64,000 nt of DNA from Onstottus_B sp049273855 (GTDB taxonomy: Bacteria; Acidobacteriota; Blastocatellia; UBA7656). Both the position numbers and the translations under genes were made by a program. The stretch lies in contig JBASRN010000270.1 in NCBI GenBank assembly GCA_049273855.1, forward strand, positions 1 to 64,000, read 5' to 3'. Every line of letters begins with the position of its first letter. The first letter of the stretch is position 1. The notes beneath the pieces were generated by a model. It ran no database searches, was not told the origin of the DNA, and was given only the letters and a program-made list of their open reading frames with translations. Shown piece by piece: positions 43,176 to 52,370 of the stretch.

Positions 43176-45179
43176 TTACGGTGCTGCTGTGATCTTCACG
43201 AGGTCAACGAAGTGTTTCCACTTGCCGCTCGTCACTCTCGTGGTACGAATCCTCACTCGCACTTCACCTGAAGCTGACAAGTAACGCGCAGCATCTGCGA
43301 CAACGCAAACGGTCGTAGTGTCATCTGTGCTTGTGACCCTTCGGTCGTCGATCAGATCCCATTCCGCGGTTGAGGGGTTGAACAGAAAGACCTGCTGACT
43401 CACAGGTGAGCCCGATGAACGCGACTCAGAAGTCATGGTCAGGCTCGATAAGCTTGCAAGTCCGACCTCGAAGACATAGTTCAGCAAGCTGCTGAACTGG
43501 CCTTCCAGCTTGCGGGCTTTGATCTTCAGATACGAATTGTCGGAAGCCCGAACGCTTTGTTGATCGCCCTTCAGCCACTGGCCAATCTCAACGGTCGCCG
43601 AGTTGCAGAAGCGATCGGTGGCTTGCGCAGTAGTCACGGTAATATAGCCGCTTCTTGTTCGACTCGCCTGACCGTCAACATTCGTCGCTGTAAGCCTCAC
43701 CACGAACGTGCCGACGCTGTTGTACGTGTGCAAAGGGTGGCGCAAGGTTGACGTCTCACCGTCCCCAAAGTCCCACAACCAAGAGGTGGGGCCGCCAGCA
43801 GACAGGTCCGCAAACTGGACCACCAACGGAAGAGCCCCCGAGCGTGGGTTCGCGGCAAAATCGACAAGCGGAACAGCCGACGGAGCGGCGGCTTCGTAGC
43901 AGCCGATGTCGAAGCCATTGCGCTGCGGCCGCGTGAAACCGCTAATGTCGTCCGGCACATTGCTGCCTAGCGCCAGCCCAAAGTCGATCGCAGGCGAACC
44001 GGTCCTCAGTGAATAGTCGTTGCCCGCCGCGTTGGCGAACAATTGGCTCGGCGTCGCGATGATCGAATGCTGGTCGTAACCCAGCGCCTGCCACGAGGCA
44101 AGAGACATGTTCGAGTTTCCATCACTGATACTGAAGCGGTTCACCACAACGTTGTAGTTACACGAAAAACCCGCAACCGCGTTGCCATATGTGCTGACCG
44201 AGCCGCGGAACGTGTGAGGCGTGTAAAGAATGTTGTTCCTTACCTCGTTGCCTACCGGATCGGGCTGACCCTCGAAGGCAGCCGGGATGTTTATGCACCA
44301 TCGCCCGTCGGCTGCCATCACAATAGTGTTGTTGTAAACCTTGTTTCTGCTCGAGCCCTCAGCCCCGTCGATCGCGTAAAGCGAGATGCCGCTTGCGTGG
44401 TTGTTGTAGAGCAGATTGTTTCGAATGAGGCTGTCCGACACCCCGTCGCAGTTGATCCCGGAACCGCCGCCCGGAGGAGCGCCGTTCTCCCATACGATGT
44501 TCTTCTCGACTAAAGCGAACGAGATAATGCCGTCGCCGGGTGTAAAGTTCCGGTCGCCGTTCATATGAACCCCAGCCGAAAAGTTGTGATGGAGCTTGTT
44601 TCCTCGGATCATCGGAAAGTCGCCGCTGTTGCTGTGATAGATACCGTGCTCGCCGTTCGAATACGCTTCGTTGTTCTGAATCAGCGGATGGTAGCAAAAG
44701 GCCAAGAAGATGCCGGTGACAACGCTGTCGTGGACTGTGCAATTCTGCACAGTCACGAAGTCAGTGTCGCGTAGATCGATTCCGTAGCGTTGCGCCCCTG
44801 AAACCTCGAAGCCTTCAATTATCCAGTACCGCACTGTGTCGTCGAAGTTCTCGACCTCAATCAGGCTCTGATGTCTATTCTCCGGGCTGAGCGTGTCAAT
44901 AAGAACGGCTCCAGGGGATGAAGCCTTGAGGGTGCAAGGCGCTCCGGCCATTCCCGAGTTCTCGATTCGACAGCCCGCGTAGCTGCCCGGTTGGACGATG
45001 ATCGTGTCACCGGGCGCGACCGTATCAACCGCGTGCTGAATGGTAAGCCAGGGCTGCGCCTGTGAACCGGGGTTCGAGTCAATGCCAGAAGTCGCAACAT
45101 AGTAGGTGTTCGCCAAGTCGGTGCTCGAAAGAGGCAAACCCGCCACGAGCGATATCAGGATTAGCCTGAGAGCTTTCAT
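43176..45179 (-). CDS. Secreted right-handed beta-helix protein with PKD domain
   Basis: A protein of 667 residues. Signal peptide (MKALRLILISLVAGLPLSS), then DUF1565-type start (YYVATSGIDSNPGSQAQPWL) and a parallel beta-helix with repeated Asn-rich turns such as LIRNNLLYNNHASGISLYA. A PKD domain follows (WLWDFGDGETSTLRHPLHTY), then a C-terminal beta domain. Such proteins bind or cleave polysaccharides; no catalytic residues are clear. ATG 45179 is chosen for the signal peptide; the frame is open to 45224. Confidence 0.82.
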   Translation of the reverse strand: MKALRLILISLVAGLPLSSTDLANTYYVATSGIDSNPGSQAQPWLTIQHAVDTVAPGDTIIVQPGSYAGCRIENSGMAGAPCTLKASSPGAVLIDTLSPENRHQSLIEVENFDDTVRYWIIEGFEVSGAQRYGIDLRDTDFVTVQNCTVHDSVVTGIFLAFCYHPLIQNNEAYSNGEHGIYHSNSGDFPMIRGNKLHHNFSAGVHMNGDRNFTPGDGIISFALVEKNIVWENGAPPGGGSGINCDGVSDSLIRNNLLYNNHASGISLYAIDGAEGSSRNKVYNNTIVMAADGRWCINIPAAFEGQPDPVGNEVRNNILYTPHTFRGSVSTYGNAVAGFSCNYNVVVNRFSISDGNSNMSLASWQALGYDQHSIIATPSQLFANAAGNDYSLRTGSPAIDFGLALGSNVPDDISGFTRPQRNGFDIGCYEAAAPSAVPLVDFAANPRSGALPLVVQFADLSAGGPTSWLWDFGDGETSTLRHPLHTYNSVGTFVVRLTATNVDGQASRTRSGYITVTTAQATDRFCNSATVEIGQWLKGDQQSVRASDNSYLKIKARKLEGQFSSLLNYVFEVGLASLSSLTMTSESRSSGSPVSQQVFLFNPSTAEWDLIDDRRVTSTDDTTTVCVVADAARYLSASGEVRVRIRTTRVTSGKWKHFVDLVKITAAP

Positions 45180-45439
45180 TTTTTGCGCCGACCGGCCTTC
45201 CGCTGGAGGTTGTTGGGGGAGCAAGTGAAGTGTCGCCGCTCTCTCTTAGAGCCGTTTGTCTTTTTACGATGGTTGAGTAAATCAAACCAGAGGGGCGAAT
45301 ACAAAGCCTGATTCTAGCGCGGGCATTACCGGCTGCTCAATACAAAACATGGTTGCCCTGGAACGCTTTCAAGCGCCGGGCCCACGGCCCGATGCCGTCG
45401 ACGAAGGTTGTGAACGATTGCCTTGAGTCGTCCTTGTCT

Positions 45440-45844
45440 CTAGCCGTCGGCTGCGCCGTCGATCAACTCACGCAGTATCGAGCGATGACACGCAGATTCG
45501 TTCTCGCAGTAACATCCTATGCTGACCGGAGTCCGGCTGGCTAACTCTGCCAGAAGCTTGATCGCCTGGCGCGCGTCGGTTTTCTTCATCTCGGCTGTGT
45601 AGCGCTCTTTGAACTTCGACCACCTGACTTGTTCGCTTGGCCAGTCGCGACCCTTGACCCACTTGAGCAACGCGGGGCTCGGAGCTAACAACGGAAACCA
45701 GACGTCGAAGTAGTCTAACCGAGCGTAGTCTTCTTTCTTCACTCCGCGCGGCAGAAAGCGGACTGTGCCCACTCTCAAGCCCTCGCCTGATTTGCGTGGG
45801 GTACCGACTCGGAAGGTTCCCAGATTTGTTCTCGGGTTTGGCAT
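45440..45844 (-). CDS. DUF488 family protein
   Basis: A protein of 134 residues: LDYFDVWFPLLAPSPALLKW, WSKFKERYTAEMKK and SIGCYCENESACHRSILREL are DUF488 features, with the Cys-rich CYCENESACHR block. The function of the family is not established. It stands alone. Confidence 0.8.
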   Translation of the reverse strand: MPNPRTNLGTFRVGTPRKSGEGLRVGTVRFLPRGVKKEDYARLDYFDVWFPLLAPSPALLKWVKGRDWPSEQVRWSKFKERYTAEMKKTDARQAIKLLAELASRTPVSIGCYCENESACHRSILRELIDGAADG

Positions 45845-45919
45845 TTCAGGAAGCGTCGCAACGGCGCGGCTCTCTCAGTTCGTGACACGGTGCTCATTCT
45901 AGGCGGTGCCTTGCAGTCA

Positions 45920-46239
45920 TCATATCTCACGGATGAGACGAATCCTGGCAAGTTTATCCTCACCCAGTCCGGCCAACTCGCTTTCGCTGAGCCAGCCTTC
46001 GTTAATCAGTCGCGCGAAGACGAAGATCAAGACTGAATAGCGATAGTCATACTTCTCATCGACGGCTTTCGATTCTTTGTCAGAAAGTCGTGCAATGCCC
46101 ACATGTCACTGGGCTCGGCAATACCCTTCGTGCGGCGGCGAACCTCGTCTACAAGGGCCGCGCACTCGCGATTATATGCCTCGTCGAACGCTCGTCGCGC
46201 GATTGCCTTTTCGCCCCTGGACCATTGCTCGTTGTGCAT
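45920..46239 (-). pseudogene. Small conserved protein gene broken by a one-base frameshift
   Basis: Two overlapping minus-strand frames together give one protein of about 106 residues: MHNEQWSRGEKAIARRAFDE to DMWALHDFLTKNRK in the first frame (from 46239), then AVDEKYDYRYSVLIFVFARL to EDKLARIRLIREI in the second (to 45920). I recall this pattern as one continuous small protein family of unknown function. A single A missing in the AAA run (plus strand TTT, 46,067-46,069) accounts for the break. It may be a true lesion or a homopolymer sequencing error. Confidence 0.65.
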
Positions 46240-46267
46240 TTCAAACCTCGGGTTTCGCCAGGTACTT

Positions 46268-46310
46268 CACCGCAGAGCCGCTGAGGCGCAGAGATTACGC
46301 CGAGAGGGAA
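46268..46310. repeat. Dispersed GCAGAG-type repeat fragment
   Basis: ACCGCAGAGCCGCTGAGGCG then CAGAGATTACGCCGAGAGGG lie at the 3' end of the acyl-CoA dehydrogenase gene, overlapping its stop region. Similar DNA occurs at 23,620-23,660. Confidence 0.45.
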
Positions 46311-48076
46311 TACTTACCCGCCTTTATGACAGCATCGGCGATGTGGCGACGGGCTGCGATGGCTTTGATCGGAACGTGCTCAGCAAGCTGTTCGATAAGC
46401 TCCGTGCTCTTCTCATCCTCCGTCTCGGTTACCACTGCTCGCGCGGCGCACTCGATACGCAGAGCCGCGTCACGCGCGAACACGCGTGTGATCTCGGTTT
46501 GAACCGAACATTTCTCCAGGCCTCGTTCCTCGAACAGCCTGCGCGTTCGAAGCAGCACGCTCTCCATCGCGTACACATCCATAACCATATCGGCGATCAA
46601 ACCAAGCGCTTCCTGTTGGTCGCGGGCGCTCTCACCGTAAGCGCGCGCGAAGCTTTCGATCGCAAGCAACGTCATGCTCTTCGCGCCTGTGAGCATCACG
46701 ATTTCTCGCTTGAACGCCTTGTTCGCCACGTTCATTTCAAGCGTGTCCGAAGCGGGCGGTTTGACCGGAGTAACTCGGGATGCCGTTTCAAACAACCCGA
46801 GCTCGCCGGCCTTCGCTCGTCTCAGCAACTGCGTCGCGATCACGATGCGATTGATTTCATTTGTGCCTTCGTAGATTCGAGCTATCCGCGCGTCCCGGTA
46901 AGCTTGCTCGGCCGGATAGTCTTTCGAATAGCCATAACCGCCGAACACCTGCACCTCTTCGTCCACCACGTACGCGAGCGCCTCGCTCTCCCAAACCTTG
47001 ATGATCGAGCATTCCATCGCGTACTGCTCCAGCACTGCGAGCACTTGCTTCGGGTCGTCCTTATCGACCTGTTCGAGCGCGTCGTCGATCATCCCAAGCG
47101 TGCGATACAGGATCGATTCGCCAACGTAAGTCCGAATCGTCATTTCCGCGAGCTTGTGTTTGATCAACCCGAAGTTGGCAATCGCCTGGCCGAACTGATG
47201 CCGTTCCTTCGCGTACTGAACGGATTGTTGAAGCGAGAGTTTCATTGTCCCAACCGAGCGCGCGCCGAGTTTCAAGCGGCCGATGTTCAGCACGTTGAAG
47301 GCGATCTTGTGGCCGCGACCGATCTCGCCCAGCAAGTTCTCGACCGGCACGCGGCAGTCTTCAAGCATCAGCGCGGTAGTAGATGAGCCATCGATCCCGA
47401 GCTTCTTCTCTTCATGCCCGCTCACAAGCCCCGGTCCGCGCTCGACCAGAAACGCTGTGAATTTCTCGCCGTCCACCTTTGCGAAGACGGTGAACAGATC
47501 GGCAAAGCCGCCGTTTGTGATCCACATCTTCTGGCCGTTGAGGATGTAATCTTTGCCGTCTTCGGAAAGCACGGCTTTGGTCTTCGCCGCGAGCGCGTCC
47601 GAACCCGACTGCGGCTCGGTCAACGCATACGCGCCGATCCACTCGCCGGTCGCAAGTCTTGGCAGGTACTTCTGTTTCTGTTCCTCGGTTCCAAAGAAGA
47701 CCAACGGCAGCGTGCCGATGTTGACGTGCGAGCTGTGCGTCCCGGCAAACGAAGCTTGAAGCGCAAATTGCTCTCCAACTACGGCGGAGCTGACTTTGTG
47801 CAAACCGAGTCCGCCATACCGCTCGGGAATGTCGATCATCAGCAGGCCAAGCTCGCCCGCTTTGCGCATCAACTCGCGATGCACCGCGTAGTCTTTGGCG
47901 TAGATTTCGGCTTCGCGCGGAATGACCTCTTTTCGAAGGAACTCCTCGGCAGTGCGCGCAAACATCCGTTGTTCGTCGGTGATGTCTTCGGGTGTGAACA
48001 CTTCTGAAGGCTCACGGTCTTCTATAAGGAAGCTGCCGCCCATTGGCGATTGGACCGCTGAGGGTTTGCTGGTCAT
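46295..48076 (-). CDS. Acyl-CoA dehydrogenase, long form
   Basis: A protein of 593 residues. Core motifs: YALTEPQSGSDALAAKTKAV, MWITNGGFADLFTVFAKVDG, RDARIARIYEGTNEINRIVI (catalytic Glu in YEGTNEI). A C-terminal extension of about 180 helical residues places it with the long VLCAD/ACAD9-like branch. It does the first step of fatty-acid beta-oxidation with FAD. ATG 48076 has AGGAGG five bases upstream. Confidence 0.92.
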   Translation of the reverse strand: MTSKPSAVQSPMGGSFLIEDREPSEVFTPEDITDEQRMFARTAEEFLRKEVIPREAEIYAKDYAVHRELMRKAGELGLLMIDIPERYGGLGLHKVSSAVVGEQFALQASFAGTHSSHVNIGTLPLVFFGTEEQKQKYLPRLATGEWIGAYALTEPQSGSDALAAKTKAVLSEDGKDYILNGQKMWITNGGFADLFTVFAKVDGEKFTAFLVERGPGLVSGHEEKKLGIDGSSTTALMLEDCRVPVENLLGEIGRGHKIAFNVLNIGRLKLGARSVGTMKLSLQQSVQYAKERHQFGQAIANFGLIKHKLAEMTIRTYVGESILYRTLGMIDDALEQVDKDDPKQVLAVLEQYAMECSIIKVWESEALAYVVDEEVQVFGGYGYSKDYPAEQAYRDARIARIYEGTNEINRIVIATQLLRRAKAGELGLFETASRVTPVKPPASDTLEMNVANKAFKREIVMLTGAKSMTLLAIESFARAYGESARDQQEALGLIADMVMDVYAMESVLLRTRRLFEERGLEKCSVQTEITRVFARDAALRIECAARAVVTETEDEKSTELIEQLAEHVPIKAIAARRHIADAVIKAGKYSLSA

Positions 48077-48318
48077 AAGCACCTCCTGCTGTCGAGAGGT
48101 TTGACAATACCACTCACGAAATCGCGGGGTCTACCTGCTTTCGTAGTACTCGGTTTGAGAGGGCCGTTTCTTAGCGGGCTGCTGAAAAAGGGAGGGCGCC
48201 ACCGACACAAACAGGCAAAGCTGCACAGTGGTCTGGCTCGGTCACGACCGGATTATACACACGACCGACTTCGAATCGCACAGCGGAGCGCGCGTCAGGA
48301 GATGAATCCGTGATTCTT

Positions 48319-48750
48319 TCAGTCAAACACATGGCCCTCTAATCCCGCGATGCGCGCGCGAAGATCATCGGGCACACGAATCTTCTGGAGCGACTTCGGG
48401 TCCACGCAAACGTAGAGCGACTGAGCTGTGCCGATCAATCGTTCGTCGCCTTCCGGGTAGATTTCAAACTCGAAGATGATGCTGGTGTTTCCGATCTTGG
48501 ACACGCGGGTGTGGACCTCGAGCACCTCGTCGAACTTTGCCGGCGATTTGAACTCGATCGTTGTGCGAGCCAGAACCGTGTCAACGCCGCTGTCGATCAT
48601 CGCTTTCCAGGTCAGACCGATCTCGCGGAAATACTCGGTCCACGCCACATCATAGAAAGTCAGATAGTTGCCGTTGAATACAATGCCTTGAAGATCGGTG
48701 TCAGCGAAGCGCACGCGAATCTTGTGATGGAATCGGAAGTCGGATTTCAC
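48319..48750 (-). CDS. Acyl-CoA thioesterase, hotdog fold (YbgC/FadM-like)
   Basis: A protein of 143 residues. HKIRVRFADTDLQGIVFNGN then YLTFYDVAWTEYFREIGL is the 4-hydroxybenzoyl-CoA thioesterase-type core with the catalytic Asp in FADTD. It hydrolyses acyl-CoA. It is divergent from the acyl-CoA synthetase gene, 130 bp away. Confidence 0.88.
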   Translation of the reverse strand: MKSDFRFHHKIRVRFADTDLQGIVFNGNYLTFYDVAWTEYFREIGLTWKAMIDSGVDTVLARTTIEFKSPAKFDEVLEVHTRVSKIGNTSIIFEFEIYPEGDERLIGTAQSLYVCVDPKSLQKIRVPDDLRARIAGLEGHVFD

Positions 48751-48880
48751 GCGGCTTATGATGAACTAAAGCTTCCTGGTTATCAAACCCGCCGTCGAGT
48801 TGCTCGACTACACCACAACTTTCGCTTTGTGCTATGCTGACCCGCGCCCGGATTGAACCAGGGTTCAGGAGGGTTTCTTC

Positions 48881-50479
48881 GTGATCGTTCCGCTTAATGA
48901 ATACGACTTTCTCAAACGCGCGCTGGTGGTGCACGCAAACAAAGAAGCCGTCGTCTGCGGCGACTTGCGACTGACTTATCGCCAGTTCGGCGAGCGAGTG
49001 AATCGGTGGGCTAACGCGATGCGGGAGCTCGGCGTCGAGAAAGGCGACCGGGTAGCGATCCTCTCACAGAACTGCCATCGCATCCTCGAAGCCTTCTTCG
49101 GCACGCCGCTTCTCGGTTCGATCCTGATGCCGCTCAACTTCAGACTCGTCTCCGACGACTTTGATTACATCCTCAATCACGGCGGCGCGAAAGTCGTGAT
49201 CGTTGAAGAAGGGCTGACGCATCTGATCGATCCGATTCGTTCGAAGCTCGGCAGCGTCAAACATTTCATCCTGGCCCGTGACAAGCCGGACGCTGCAACT
49301 CAAGAATGGTTGGACTACGAAACAACAATTGCCGCCGCCTCAAGCGAGCCACCGCCGTGGGTCGCGATAGACGAGGACGAAACGTCTGCGTTGCTTTACA
49401 CCTCGGGCACAACCGGGAGTCCCAAAGGCGTGATGCTCACCCATCGCAATCTCTATATCAACGCGATCAACTCGATCTGCGAATTCGGCATCCGCGACAC
49501 GGACGTCTACCTGCACACGCTCGCCCAGTTTCACTGCAATGGATGGGGCGTGGGCTACGCGGTCACCGGGATGGGCGGAACGCATGTGGTCATCAAGAAG
49601 TTCGAACCGGCTGCGTTCTTCGATCTGGTGGGACGTGAACGGGTAAGTTTCGCCTGCATGCCTCCGACGATGATCAACATGGCCTTGAATCATCCGCTTG
49701 ATGAAAAGACGCTGGCGAAGCTGCCAAGAGAAGTTCGAGTGGGGACCGCGGGTTCGGCGCCGCCAATGGCGACCATTCAGGGAGCGCAGGAGAAGTTTGG
49801 CTGGAAGGTGATTCAGATCTATGGACTGACCGAGACCTCGCCGTTCATGACCGTCTCCAAGATCAAACCTCATATGCAGGACTGGCCGGAAGAGCAGAAG
49901 ATTCGCGTTCAAACAAAAACCGGCTATCCGATGATCGGCGTCGACATACGCGTGGTAGGCGACGAAGGTCAGGACTTGAAACCCGACAGCGGCGAAGTCG
50001 GCGAAGTCATCACGCGGGGCAACGTCGTGATGGCGGGCTACTGGCGGCAACCTGAAGCTACCGCCGCGGTGATTGTAGACGGATGGTTTCACACAGGCGA
50101 TATGGCGCTGATGGACAGCGAAGGCTACATCGAAGTCGTCGATCGCAAAAAGGACTTGATCATCTCGGGCGGCGAAAACATTTCATCCATCGAAGTCGAA
50201 GGCTTCTTGTACAAGCACCCCGCGGTTCTTGAAGCAGCGGTGATTGCAGCGCCGGACGAACGCTGGGGCGAGACCGTGTGCGCGCTTGTGGTGTTGAAGC
50301 CTGGCGCTTCAGCTACCGAGCAGGAGTTGATCGACTTTTGCCGCGAGCACCTCGCTCACTTCAAGTGCCCGCGCCGAATACAGTTTATTGAGGCGCTCCC
50401 GCGCACGGCTACGGGAAAGATTCAGAAGAACCTGCTGCGCGAACGGTTCTGGCAAGGCAAGTCCAAACAGGTAGGGTAA
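48881..50479 (+). CDS. Fatty-acyl-CoA synthetase (AMP-forming)
   Basis: A protein of 532 residues. ATP-binding LLYTSGTTGSPKGVMLTHRN, then IQIYGLTETSPF, GWFHTGDMALMDSEGYIEVV and a C-terminal PRTATGKIQKNLLRE with the catalytic Lys. It activates a fatty acid with ATP and CoA. GTG start at 48881 with AGGAGGG upstream. With the dehydrogenase and thioesterase nearby it forms a lipid-metabolism group. Confidence 0.92.
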   Translation: MIVPLNEYDFLKRALVVHANKEAVVCGDLRLTYRQFGERVNRWANAMRELGVEKGDRVAILSQNCHRILEAFFGTPLLGSILMPLNFRLVSDDFDYILNHGGAKVVIVEEGLTHLIDPIRSKLGSVKHFILARDKPDAATQEWLDYETTIAAASSEPPPWVAIDEDETSALLYTSGTTGSPKGVMLTHRNLYINAINSICEFGIRDTDVYLHTLAQFHCNGWGVGYAVTGMGGTHVVIKKFEPAAFFDLVGRERVSFACMPPTMINMALNHPLDEKTLAKLPREVRVGTAGSAPPMATIQGAQEKFGWKVIQIYGLTETSPFMTVSKIKPHMQDWPEEQKIRVQTKTGYPMIGVDIRVVGDEGQDLKPDSGEVGEVITRGNVVMAGYWRQPEATAAVIVDGWFHTGDMALMDSEGYIEVVDRKKDLIISGGENISSIEVEGFLYKHPAVLEAAVIAAPDERWGETVCALVVLKPGASATEQELIDFCREHLAHFKCPRRIQFIEALPRTATGKIQKNLLRERFWQGKSKQVG

Positions 50480-50490
50480 AGGTGACTCGT

Positions 50491-50551
50491 GTGATCCGTA
50501 ACCGGATAGCTCACGCGTTTTTGGTCACGGATCACGCGTCACGCATCACTC
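50491..50551. repeat. Palindromic repeat with TCACGCATCAC unit
   Basis: GTGATCCGTAACC (50,491-50,503) pairs with GGTCACGGATCAC (50,523-50,535) with one mismatch, followed by GCGTCACGCATCACTC. It lies between the convergent acyl-CoA synthetase and the beta-barrel gene and could end both transcripts. Confidence 0.6.
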
Positions 50552-51169
50552 TCAGAATCGCAGCACGATGCCCGCCGAAATAAGCGCGTTGTGCTGGCGC
50601 TCGCTTAGCGCGCGGACGTTCAACGGCGGAAGGTCGGAATAGAAATCGCGCACTTCACCCCTGATGCTTAAGATGGAACGCACTTTAACGTCCAGGCCAA
50701 AGCCGAAGGCGAAAACAGCCTCGGTCTTGGTCGTACGGTTCGGATTGGGTTGATTATCAATGGTCGTATCGCTTTCCCGGAAGTGCGCAAGCCCCCCTCC
50801 TATCAGCGCAAACGGAGAGTACTTGCCGCCAGGCAGCAGCTTCACCTTTATTCCCGGAGTGAAGAATATCGACGAATAGCTCCTCGGTGAAAGCGCGTTT
50901 GTGGTCGTGACCTTGGTGCGCGGCGTGCCTGCAAGTGGAACCTCAAAATACAGCGCGGCAACCCGGGCATCAAGGAACCGTCGCGCATAGCCTAGTTCGT
51001 AAGTGAAGCCCGTGCCGAAGCGCAGAAAGCCGGGGCGCGGCAGATCGAATCCCCGCTCTCCGATCTTCAGCCCTCCCGAAGTGAATGCAACTTCATGCTT
51101 TTGCGCGGAAGCGGATTGCGCTCCCAACAACGTCACTCCAAGCATAAACAGAAGTCTTAGTTTCATCAT
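50552..51169 (-). CDS. Outer-membrane beta-barrel protein
   Basis: A protein of 205 residues with a signal peptide (MMKLRLLFMLGVTLLGAQSA). The rest alternates polar and hydrophobic residues in strand-length pieces with Gly/Tyr/Phe, and ends NALISAGIVLRF, a typical outer-membrane C-terminus with terminal Phe. It resembles small OmpA-barrel-like proteins. Role unknown. The alpha/beta hydrolase gene abuts it upstream. Confidence 0.78.
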   Translation of the reverse strand: MMKLRLLFMLGVTLLGAQSASAQKHEVAFTSGGLKIGERGFDLPRPGFLRFGTGFTYELGYARRFLDARVAALYFEVPLAGTPRTKVTTTNALSPRSYSSIFFTPGIKVKLLPGGKYSPFALIGGGLAHFRESDTTIDNQPNPNRTTKTEAVFAFGFGLDVKVRSILSIRGEVRDFYSDLPPLNVRALSERQHNALISAGIVLRF

Positions 51170-51967
51170 TCATACCCCTTGAAAGAAATCAATCAGAGCG
51201 CGGTTCACGTCTTCCGGCTTCTCGGTGAAGAACACGTGGCCGGTCTGGGGGAACTCGATAAGGCGCGCGCCGGGGATGCGCTCGGCAATCAAGCGCGAGT
51301 TCCCCGGGTCTACAAGCGTGTCTTCGGTTCCCGTCATCACCAGGGTTGTGTGTCGGATCTGAGGCAGCCGGTCAAAAGTGTCGTGCAGCATTACCGCGCC
51401 GAGTTGAAGAAGATAGGAAGATTTGGGCTGGTTGTTGTCAGCCATAAGTTTCAGGGTTTCTTCGACAAGCTCGGGTTGCTCTTCGACGGTCTTAGCCGCG
51501 AACAGAAGCGGGATCGAATGTCTGAGCGCGTCCGGACGCGGCATATCGCGCGACTCATTGAATATCTGCACCGCCCATTCCGGCGCGCGAGAAGCGGTTC
51601 GCGGACCGGCGTGCGTGCAACCCAGCGCCAGCCGCCTCACCTTCTGAGGGTGACGCAGCGCAAGCTCCTGCGCGATCATACCGCCAAGCGACACGCCGAA
51701 TACGTGCGCGCTCTCGACTTCCAGCGCATCGAGCAGCGCTGCGGTGTCGTCAGCCATATCCGCAATGGTGAAAGCAAGCTGAGGTTGTTCGCTCCTGCCC
51801 ACGCAGCGATTGTCGAACGCGATCACCTGGAAGTGTGGCGCGAGTCCTGCGACTTGATCAGCGAAACCTTCGCACGTCGAGCCGAGCCCGCGAATCAACA
51901 ACAGCGGCTCACCCTCGCCGTGCAGCTCGTAGTACATCTTGAGTAGGTTGGCTTGAACTGTAGGCAC
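51170..51967 (-). CDS. Alpha/beta hydrolase
   Basis: A protein of 265 residues. LLLIRGLGSTCEGFADQVAG (oxyanion), VIAFDNRCVGRSEQPQ, AHVFGVSLGGMIAQELALRH (nucleophile Ser in GVSLGG), a late Asp (TEDTLVDPGN) and His (FPQTGHVFFTE) complete the triad. It is most like 3-oxoadipate enol-lactonase-type hydrolases; the substrate is unknown. GTG start at 51967. Confidence 0.87.
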   Translation of the reverse strand: MPTVQANLLKMYYELHGEGEPLLLIRGLGSTCEGFADQVAGLAPHFQVIAFDNRCVGRSEQPQLAFTIADMADDTAALLDALEVESAHVFGVSLGGMIAQELALRHPQKVRRLALGCTHAGPRTASRAPEWAVQIFNESRDMPRPDALRHSIPLLFAAKTVEEQPELVEETLKLMADNNQPKSSYLLQLGAVMLHDTFDRLPQIRHTTLVMTGTEDTLVDPGNSRLIAERIPGARLIEFPQTGHVFFTEKPEDVNRALIDFFQGV

Positions 51968-52370
51968 TGATTCTCGACGGTTCCTTTATAGACCTAGGTT
52001 GAACCCGATTGAAGTGTGTCCCGTTTCGCGCTGAGTGGTCAACACTAGAGCGTTCCAGCAAACAGAATATTTTCACTTTGTGTCGGGCGCTCCAGAGCGA
52101 TGGGCGCTCGGATTGACGGCGGTATGATCGACACGCTTGACCAATCGAATTCGTGCAGCGCATCTACAGCCTCACCCTCCTTGATCAAGCAGCGACTTCA
52201 CGACCCACAAACATTCTTCTCCAAACAAGACTTTCTGTGTAGAATCAGCTCACCCCCTCAACAAAAAGCATGGAGCCCCGCGCGAGCATCACTATAGTCA
52301 GCTAACAGAGAGTTGCTCCTTCAAGCGTCGTTCCGGACAAGAGAATACTCCGAAGTAGAGCGGGGGCGCA
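51968..52370. other. Intergenic region without recognised features
   Basis: About 400 bp between divergent genes, which should hold both promoters. A 65-codon open frame (52,100-52,297) lacks a ribosome binding site. No RNA, repeat or hairpin stands out. Confidence 0.45.
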
